DNA of 11,428 bases from Chitinophaga pinensis (GTDB lineage: Bacteria > Bacteroidota > Bacteroidia > UKL13-3): assembly GCA_945876985.1 (NCBI GenBank), contig CAMCQX010000023.1:1-11428 (forward strand), in the 5' to 3' direction. A program made the position numbers and the translations under genes. The notes beneath the pieces were generated by a model. The model ran no database searches. It was not told the DNA's origin and saw only the letters and a list, made by a program, of their open reading frames with translations. Below, piece by piece: positions 5,746 through 11,428 of this stretch (position 1 is its first letter; each line of letters opens with the position of its first letter).

Positions 5746-7215
5746 TTATTTTTTTACCTCATAAATCAAATAATGATTACTTCTTTCTACCCAATTATTC
5801 ACGTTAAAATTCATTAGCCAAGAGGGAATATTATTATAAACTAAACTAGTAGATTTAAAGTTTTGATGGATGTTTTCATCATTTAATTTTTCAGTGAAAT
5901 ATAATATTTGACTGTAGTTATAATATAAAGAGGAATCAGCTTTAATTTGTTCCATACTTACACAGTTTAGCATAGTTGGTTTCAGGAAAACTGCTTCATT
6001 TGTTCCGCTAAAATAGGGATTTTTTTCCTCGTAAATTAGTAAAGTTGATGCTTTATAATTTTCATCTAAATATTTATAAACACTGGCCAATTCATGTGCA
6101 GGTTTGAAAATTACAATTATAAGTAATACCACATTTATAGGCCAAAAAAGTTTACCTAAAAACACCATTATTTTATGGTAGATACCTTTAATAAATTGTT
6201 GTTGCCACTGAATAAAAACAATGATGATATATGGAATAAAAAATGTAATTGGAAATAAAAACCTAAACTCTTTATGAGCAGTAACACAATGGAAAAACAG
6301 GAAGCTAATTACACTCCATGTTATAATATTTTTTGGTCGAAATTTAAACAAAGCAATTAAGCCAATTATTATAACCCAACCATAAGGAGGAAAAAGATGT
6401 TGAATGGTTTGAGTGAAATACCAATACCATGGTTCAGTGCCAAATTGTGCTGCTTTATTTTCAAATATATTTTGATAGAAATAATTCCAAAAAGTGAGCA
6501 CAAATTTATTGTATAACCAATAATCAGCAAGTATTCCAACACAAAAAGTTAAAGCGAAGCCGATAAGTATTTTAAAGAAGGTTTTGATACTGATTTTATC
6601 AATGAATAAAAACCAAAGACCAGTACCAACAATAAAAAAGCCGCTTTGATACCTACATATAAAACTTAATCCACTGAAAAAGCCAAACAAAAAATATTGA
6701 TGTTTATGCTTTTGCAAAACGAATGAAATGGCTAAAGTATAAAATATAGCCGACCAACTTTCAGATGAAAAACGAACTTGCAAATACACCAATGCATAAC
6801 AAAATAAGGAAAGTAATAAGTGAATCTTTTCCTGTTCTAAATTTTTAAAAAAAGGCTTTAAACTTTTTTGTAATTGATATACAGTAAAGATGGCAAGGAG
6901 GGAAGTAATGAGTCGTAAAATAAAAATCATTACAAAAGGATTAGTCAACCCAAATATTAAAAATATTTTATAAAATACATAAAAAATAAATGGTTGAAAC
7001 CCAGGTCGCATATTTTCACCAAACTCCCATGGCAATTGACTTTGGGAGATGTTTCCAATTTTATAATTTGCATACTCTATAATTTGATAATGTTCATCGG
7101 GATGATGAAAACCTGCACTAAACCATGATGCAATTACATGCACCAAAATGGCAAACATTAAAATTATTTGAGGCGATGGGTTTTTATAATATTGTAGTAG
7201 TGTAAATTTATTCAA
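5746..7215 (-). CDS. Membrane glycosyltransferase, GT22 (mannosyltransferase-like)
   Basis: This is a 489-residue polytopic protein resembling the GT22 (Alg9/PIG-B) family, which uses lipid-linked sugars on the outer side of the membrane. The signature is the acidic motif FHHPDEHYQIIEYA (36-49) after the first membrane segment (about 16-35), followed by LPWEFGENMRPGF (61-73), SSESWSAIFY (150-159), RYQSG (188-192) and GTEPWYWYF (259-267), with many hydrophobic segments throughout. The start is TTG at 7215: no ATG lies between it and the upstream in-frame TAA, and the next ATG (residue 20) would cut into the first membrane segment. It lies 116 bp downstream of radA on the same strand, with no clear terminator between them, so some read-through is possible. 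The acceptor is unknown; mannose is a family-based guess. Confidence 0.8.
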   Translation of the reverse strand: MNKFTLLQYYKNPSPQIILMFAILVHVIASWFSAGFHHPDEHYQIIEYANYKIGNISQSQLPWEFGENMRPGFQPFIFYVFYKIFLIFGLTNPFVMIFILRLITSLLAIFTVYQLQKSLKPFFKNLEQEKIHLLLSLFCYALVYLQVRFSSESWSAIFYTLAISFVLQKHKHQYFLFGFFSGLSFICRYQSGFFIVGTGLWFLFIDKISIKTFFKILIGFALTFCVGILADYWLYNKFVLTFWNYFYQNIFENKAAQFGTEPWYWYFTQTIQHLFPPYGWVIIIGLIALFKFRPKNIITWSVISFLFFHCVTAHKEFRFLFPITFFIPYIIIVFIQWQQQFIKGIYHKIMVFLGKLFWPINVVLLIIVIFKPAHELASVYKYLDENYKASTLLIYEEKNPYFSGTNEAVFLKPTMLNCVSMEQIKADSSLYYNYSQILYFTEKLNDENIHQNFKSTSLVYNNIPSWLMNFNVNNWVERSNHYLIYEVKK

Positions 7216-7331
7216 TTTATAATTTTTTTTAGCTTGAACAATTTGAAATTTATTTTTTTAAGTAATTTTTGTCGTCAATGTCACTTTGCTAAAATCTAAA
7301 ACTTTAGAAAAGTACTAACAACTAACAACTA

Positions 7332-8702
7332 TTATCCAAAAAGGAAACTTAGCATTTCATCTATTTTACTAATTTGAATAATTTTTATGCCACTGCTTTG
7401 CTTGGGCAATTTGTTAAATTTAGACAAATAAATGGTGGTAAATCCTAATTTTTCAGCTTCACTGAGGCGTTGTTCTATTCGGTTTACTGCACGTATTTCG
7501 CCACTTAAACCTACTTCGCCCACAAAACAAATTTTACTGTCAATGGCAATGTTTTCATAACTAGAAACAATGGCTGCAACAATGGCTAAATCTATTCCTG
7601 GATCTTCTACTCGTAAGCCTCCGGCAATATTGATAAACACATCTTGCATGCCCATTCGTAAGCCGCATTTCTTTTCCAAAATTGCTAAAAGCATGTTTAA
7701 CCTTTTGGTATCATATCCATTGCTATTGCGTTGCGGAGTGCCATAAACTGCTTGGCTAACCAATGCTTGCGTTTCAATTAATAATGGTCGCATGCCTTCA
7801 ATGGTAGCCGCAATGGTAACGCCACTTAAAGCTTCATCGCGTTGGCTAATTAATATTTCAGAGGGATTAGAAACTTCTCGTAATCCACCATTTTGCATTT
7901 CGTAAATTCCAATTTCACTGGTGCTTCCAAAACGGTTTTTAGTGGTTCGTAAAATTCTATAAACATGATGTCTGTCGCCTTCAAATTGCAAAACAGTATC
8001 TACCATGTGCTCCAATAACTTTGGACCAGCTATGGTTCCATCTTTGGTAATATGACCAATTAAAAAAACTGGAGTTCCCGTTTCTTTTGCAAACCTTATC
8101 ATATCGCCAGCAGTTTCTTTTACTTGAGAAATACTTCCCGGAGTTGCATCTATCAATTCACTTTGTAAAGTTTGAATGGAATCAACAATTACAATATCGG
8201 GTTGTAATTCTTGAAATGCTTTACCAATTTTTTGGGTAGAAGTTTCGGTAAATAAATAACAGTTATCGTTGGAATAAGGCAAACGTTCGGCACGCATTTT
8301 AATTTGAGTATCGCTTTCCTCACCACTGATATAAAGCACTTTTAAATTATCAAATTGTAAAGCTATTTGAAGTAACAATGTGGACTTACCAATTCCAGGT
8401 TCACCACCAATTAAAATAACCGATCCTGGAACCAATCCGCCACCAAGTACTCTGCTAAATTCACCATCTTTTAGCACCAAACGAACATCATTTTTTTGCT
8501 CCACTTGATTAATTGGAACAGGTTTTAAAGCACGTTGAGTATTGCTGCTTTCTTTCCAAGTACTTTTATAATCTATTTTTTCTTTATGAATTACTTCTTC
8601 TACATAAGTATTCCACTCGCCACAACTGGTACATTTTCCAACCCATTTGGTTGAAGAAGCGCCACAGTTTTTACAGAAGAATGAGGTTGATGTTTTTGCC
8701 AT
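7332..8702 (-). CDS. radA: DNA repair protein RadA/Sms
   Basis: RadA is a RecA-like ATPase that helps process recombination intermediates, acting as a helicase that promotes branch migration in homologous recombination. The 456 residues are full family length. In order: a zinc finger with C10, C13, C24 and C27, Walker A GEPGIGKST (100-108), Walker B-like IVIVDSIQT (170-178), the RadA-specific KNRFG (255-259), and a C-terminal Lon-protease-like domain (about 325-430; DVFINIAGGLRVEDPGIDLA, then GEVGLSGEIR). I chose the ATG at 8702, giving MAKTSTSFFCKNCG, the usual RadA opening. The frame extends four codons upstream to a TTG at 8714, but that is unlikely to be used. It is divergent from the TPR-kinase gene and upstream of the GT22 gene. 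Nothing suggests decay or recent transfer. Confidence 0.97.
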   Translation of the reverse strand: MAKTSTSFFCKNCGASSTKWVGKCTSCGEWNTYVEEVIHKEKIDYKSTWKESSNTQRALKPVPINQVEQKNDVRLVLKDGEFSRVLGGGLVPGSVILIGGEPGIGKSTLLLQIALQFDNLKVLYISGEESDTQIKMRAERLPYSNDNCYLFTETSTQKIGKAFQELQPDIVIVDSIQTLQSELIDATPGSISQVKETAGDMIRFAKETGTPVFLIGHITKDGTIAGPKLLEHMVDTVLQFEGDRHHVYRILRTTKNRFGSTSEIGIYEMQNGGLREVSNPSEILISQRDEALSGVTIAATIEGMRPLLIETQALVSQAVYGTPQRNSNGYDTKRLNMLLAILEKKCGLRMGMQDVFINIAGGLRVEDPGIDLAIVAAIVSSYENIAIDSKICFVGEVGLSGEIRAVNRIEQRLSEAEKLGFTTIYLSKFNKLPKQSSGIKIIQISKIDEMLSFLFG

Positions 8703-8711
8703 AATATTTTC

Positions 8712-8719
8712 CAAAAATA
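8712..8719 (-). promoter_or_regulatory. Possible -7 element of radA
   Basis: Read on the minus strand this is TATTTTTG, a match to TANNTTTG, nine nt before the radA ATG. I see no clear -33 TTTG at the right distance, and the very short leader it implies is a weakness. Confidence 0.3.
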
Positions 8720-8862
8720 ACTTTAATTGATGAAACAGAATTTATAAATTTGCTTGAAACTTAAAATATTTTTATAAATGTATTCAATTTGTATGTTTCA
8801 TATTTTTAAGATTTACAAAACAACAATGAAATAATATTTTTTATAAAACAATATTTTTTTAT

Positions 8863-8870
8863 ATACTTTG
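8863..8870 (+). promoter_or_regulatory. Possible -7 element of the TPR-kinase gene
   Basis: ATACTTTG is a near match to TANNTTTG, 13 nt before the ATG at 8884. The TTTG half is exact and the TA half is shifted by one base. No convincing -33 element is visible in the A/T-rich upstream DNA. Confidence 0.3.
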
Positions 8871-8883
8871 TACCTCCATATTT

Positions 8884-10953
8884 ATGAAAAAAATTAAATT
8901 AATAACAATCTATTTTCTTTCTTTTATGCTATTTGCTAATTACCTACAAGCACAAATAGAAAGCGAAAAAGACAGTTTAGAGTCGCTATTACCATTTGCC
9001 AAAGACTACCAACGAGTAGATATTTATATTGCTTTGGCCAACTTAGTAAAGCAAACTGATAGTGCTACGGCCATTGATTATGCGCAACAATCATTCAAAA
9101 TTTCAAATAAAATTAGCTATTCAAAAGGATTGGCTGGCGCATATATTATTTTAGGATATATTGACCGAAGCAGAAGCGATTATAAAAATGCGAAAACAAA
9201 ATACTTATATGCCATTTCGTACGCCAATAAATCGAACGATTTAAACACCATTTCTTGGGCATATCAAAATATGGGTAATTTGTATTTTATTCAATCAGAT
9301 TATTCAAAAGCAATGCATTATTATATGGGTGCTTTGAGTAAAGCCGAAAAATCTGGTAACCAAAAAAGCATTGCTTTAGCTTATAACGAAATTGGTTCTT
9401 TATACTTAGAAATGAAGGATACTTTAAAAGCAGAATTTTATTACTCCAAAGCTTATAATATTTTAAAAAACAATGGCGATGAAATAGCATTTGCAAAAAT
9501 TTCAAATAATTTAGGGAATATTTTCAAATATACACGTCTTGAAATGAAGGCTTTATACTTTTACAACAAAAGTTTAGAAGTGTATAAGAAAAACAATTTG
9601 CAAGCCGATATCTCAACTGTGCTGAATAATATTGGAATGATTTATTTGTCGAAAAGTAACTTTAAAAAGGCATTCCAATTTGTAAACGAATCCTATGAAA
9701 TAAACAAACAAAAATCTGATTATTTTAATACAACCATTTCATCGTTGAGTTTAGGGAGTATTTATTTTGAAACAAAAAAAATAGACAGTGCTTTGTATTT
9801 TTCAATGCAAGCAATGAAATTAGCTAAAGCAAATAAATACGCTTTAGAATTCAGTGAAAGTTGTAAGCAATTAAGTAAAATTTATGAGTTAAAAGGCGAC
9901 AATGAAAAAGCTTTATTTTATTCAAAAGAAAGTGCGGTAAAACAATTTTTAGATGCACATAAAGGCGCTGAAATTGAAAGTACAAATTCAAATTACGAGA
10001 AAGCTAAAAAAAACCAAAATATTAAATTACTAGCTGCAGAAAACAAAATAAAAGAAATAAATATAATAGAAAAAGAAGACAATGTACAACTTAAAAATAC
10101 CTTTTTATTAGCACTCATTTGTGTCATTGTGTTTTTGGTTCTTATCACTGTTTTGTTTTTTTATTTATTAACCCAAAACAAAAAACGCAAAACATTAGCA
10201 CTTTCTTTGGCTGCTAAAAGTAATATTTTACAAAGAATAAACCAAGAATTACGCACGCCATTAAACGCATTAATGAACTATAGCTACTTGGCTAATGAAA
10301 GTAAAAACTTAACAGAATTACGCAAATATTTATTGGGAATAAATGCTTCGGGAAGCAACCTTAATTTTAGCATGAATAATATTGAAAGTTATTTGCAAAT
10401 AGATTCAAAAAACAATTTAGTGGTAAATGAGCCCTTTAATTTAAACGAAACTTTACAAAGTATTTTTAAAGACTTTCAAATTCAATGTAGCCAAAAAAAC
10501 ATTTTATTCTCACAACTTATTGCAGCTGATTTACCCCATTTTGTGGTTGCTGACAGCAATAAAATTACAAGCATTATACAAAATTTATTATATAATTCAT
10601 TAAAGTTTAGCGAAAAAGGTGTTGTCAAAATTGAAATCAAATTATTAAAAACTTTCAAAATTCAAGACATCACAAAAGGCAGAATATCAATTGCAATCAT
10701 TGATGAAGGACTTGGTTTTAACGGTAAAAATATGAAAGATTTAGTGTTTTCAAATTTGAAGAAAAACGCTGAAAATGATGGTTTTGGTTTAGGTCTTTTT
10801 ATAGTAAATAATTTTGTAAAAGACCTTCACGGAAGTTTTGAATTATCAAATAATGACATTGCAGGATGCACCGCACAAGTAGCATTTGAATTAGAAATAG
10901 ACGAAGAGCATTCAATCAATGATAATTACTTTACTGAAAATAAAATTATTTAA
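8884..10953 (+). CDS. TPR-containing membrane sensor kinase-like protein lacking the H-box histidine
   Basis: This is a 689-residue sensor. A signal peptide (1-24, ending LQAQ) leads into seven TPR units with 40-residue spacing (about 85-355), a coiled-coil stretch (about 360-402), one membrane segment (about 406-429), a dimerisation helix region (about 440-505) and a HATPase_c domain (about 515-672). The TPR part should be periplasmic and the kinase part cytoplasmic. ATP-binding motifs are present: N-box NLLYNSLKFS (567-576), DEGLG (607-611) and GFGLGL (633-638). The H-box reads RINQELRTPLNAL; the phospho-acceptor position, normally His in SHEIRTPL, is Gln454 (CAA, 10243-10245). The protein is therefore probably unable to autophosphorylate in the normal way. 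It could be a pseudokinase or a binding or phosphatase-type regulator. The ATG at 8884 is right for the signal peptide. The next ORF overlaps its end by 35 nt. Confidence 0.88.
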   Translation: MKKIKLITIYFLSFMLFANYLQAQIESEKDSLESLLPFAKDYQRVDIYIALANLVKQTDSATAIDYAQQSFKISNKISYSKGLAGAYIILGYIDRSRSDYKNAKTKYLYAISYANKSNDLNTISWAYQNMGNLYFIQSDYSKAMHYYMGALSKAEKSGNQKSIALAYNEIGSLYLEMKDTLKAEFYYSKAYNILKNNGDEIAFAKISNNLGNIFKYTRLEMKALYFYNKSLEVYKKNNLQADISTVLNNIGMIYLSKSNFKKAFQFVNESYEINKQKSDYFNTTISSLSLGSIYFETKKIDSALYFSMQAMKLAKANKYALEFSESCKQLSKIYELKGDNEKALFYSKESAVKQFLDAHKGAEIESTNSNYEKAKKNQNIKLLAAENKIKEINIIEKEDNVQLKNTFLLALICVIVFLVLITVLFFYLLTQNKKRKTLALSLAAKSNILQRINQELRTPLNALMNYSYLANESKNLTELRKYLLGINASGSNLNFSMNNIESYLQIDSKNNLVVNEPFNLNETLQSIFKDFQIQCSQKNILFSQLIAADLPHFVVADSNKITSIIQNLLYNSLKFSEKGVVKIEIKLLKTFKIQDITKGRISIAIIDEGLGFNGKNMKDLVFSNLKKNAENDGFGLGLFIVNNFVKDLHGSFELSNNDIAGCTAQVAFELEIDEEHSINDNYFTENKII

Positions 10954-11122
10954 ATTAACTATTTTATTGATTGAAAGTGACTTATCAAACTGCTATTCAA
11001 TTCAAAAAATATTGGAACGAAAAGGCCATCAAGTTGCAATAATATTACAAGGAAAACCAATAAATAACGAATTGCTACTTCATAAATTAAACGAGCTAGC
11101 AAGTAACAAAACTCAAGAATAG
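10919..11122 (+). CDS. Truncated receiver-like protein (no phospho-acceptor domain core)
   Basis: This 67-residue ORF is in the +1 frame relative to the kinase and overlaps it by 35 nt. Residues 12-35 (KLTILLIESD, then IQKILERKGHQVAI) match strand 1, helix 1 and strand 2 of a response-regulator receiver, and KPINNELLLHKLNEL (46-60) matches the end of one, with the conserved Lys-Pro. Everything between, normally about 50-60 residues including the phosphorylated Asp and the conserved Thr/Ser, is absent. One of the acidic residues of strand 1 is also Ser. It cannot be a working receiver. It may be a relic of a hybrid kinase or a small protein that still binds the kinase. A start at 10919 is the only ATG, so a coupled or frameshifted product is possible. 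Confidence 0.55.
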   Translation: MIITLLKIKLFKLTILLIESDLSNCYSIQKILERKGHQVAIILQGKPINNELLLHKLNELASNKTQE

Positions 11123-11283
11123 CACAAATAAAATTCATGATTTTAATTTTTAATTTTCCAAAACACTTATAATCATTTAATTGAAAATTTGTTTTTTATA
11201 TTTATTATTCAAAAATGCATGAAACAAACAGTAGTTTTAATTAAATAAAATTGCATATTTGCCACTCTTTTAAAAAATAAAAA

Positions 11284-11428
11284 ATGGCAGTTTTAGTTAA
11301 TAACGATTCGAAAGTAATAGTACAAGGTTTTACCGGTAGCGAAGGAACTTTTCATGCACAACAAATGATTGAGTATGGAACCAATGTAGTTGGTGGAGTT
11401 ACTCCAGGTAAAGGTGGTCAAACACATT
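11284..11428 (+). CDS. sucD: Succinyl-CoA synthetase alpha subunit (3' partial)
   Basis: These are the first 48 codons of the alpha subunit of succinyl-CoA ligase, a TCA-cycle enzyme that interconverts succinyl-CoA and succinate with formation of ATP or GTP. The N-terminus [20 protein letters not shown] is typical. [14 protein letters not shown] (15-28) and [12 protein letters not shown] (37-48) match the CoA-binding Rossmann-type opening of SucD. The reading frame runs off the window edge, so the phosphohistidine region is not visible. The gene is preceded by a 161-bp AT-rich gap in which CATATTTG (11254-11261) is a near match to the -7 consensus. sucC is not adjacent on the upstream side. 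Confidence 0.95.
   Translation, partial: MAVLVNNDSKVIVQGFTGSEGTFHAQQMIEYGTNVVGGVTPGKGGQTH

Noticed and set aside
7314..7327. ACTAACA tandem repeat between the radA and GT22 genes
   Set aside because: There are only two units plus a partial one in AT-rich spacer, which is likely chance.
8703..8714. RadA start at the TTG at 8714 (adding MENI)
   Set aside because: The ATG at 8702 gives the standard RadA N-terminus MAKT..F.C..CG, and the extra four residues have no family support.
8745..8752. TAAATTTG as the promoter of the TPR-kinase gene
   Set aside because: It is a consensus match on the plus strand, but the nearest TTG is only 15 nt upstream and the leader would be about 130 nt. The site close to 8863-8870 is a better, though still weak, candidate.

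Overview
The window comes from an AT-rich member of the Bacteroidota. The evidence is a large secreted protein ending in a type IX secretion (T9SS) type A sorting domain, a TANNTTTG-type -7 promoter element with no Shine-Dalgarno sequence, and the style of the glycosyltransferases and the TPR-kinase. I cannot name genus or species from the sequence.

Layout. (1) Positions 2-2686 hold the 3' part of a repetitive LamG/PKD surface protein, followed by a clean hairpin terminator. (2) Positions about 2741-4100 are an accessory island. A ParD/ParE-type toxin-antitoxin pair is flanked by two direct copies of a composite repeat of about 220-240 bp. The island carries five copies of a short hairpin element with a constant spacer (CGCTGCGCTAAAAC) and tail (AACGGGC), plus several unrelated palindromes. 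(3) Positions 4209-5414 encode a GT9 (heptosyltransferase-like) glycosyltransferase. It converges, across a 331-bp spacer with a perfect 16-nt palindrome, on a membrane GT22-type mannosyltransferase-like gene (7215-5746, minus). (4) RadA/Sms lies on the minus strand (8702-7332). (5) Divergent from radA is a TPR/membrane histidine-kinase-like protein (8884-10953), overlapped at its 3' end by a very short receiver-like ORF (10919-11122). (6) The first 48 codons of sucD (succinyl-CoA synthetase alpha subunit) close the window.

How they relate. radA and sucD are housekeeping genes. The two glycosyltransferases probably act on cell-surface glycans but are not in one operon. The toxin-antitoxin pair is self-contained and has its own promoter and a palindrome that could be its operator.

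Two things stand out. First, the kinase/receiver pair looks like a hybrid two-component system that has lost phosphotransfer on both sides. The H-box histidine is Gln454, while the ATP-binding motifs remain. The neighbouring receiver keeps its first and last elements but lacks the middle that carries the phospho-acceptor Asp. Second, the toxin-antitoxin pair sits between near-identical direct repeats built from hairpin units whose arms vary while spacer and tail stay fixed, which suggests a cassette-like or repeat-mobilised arrangement.
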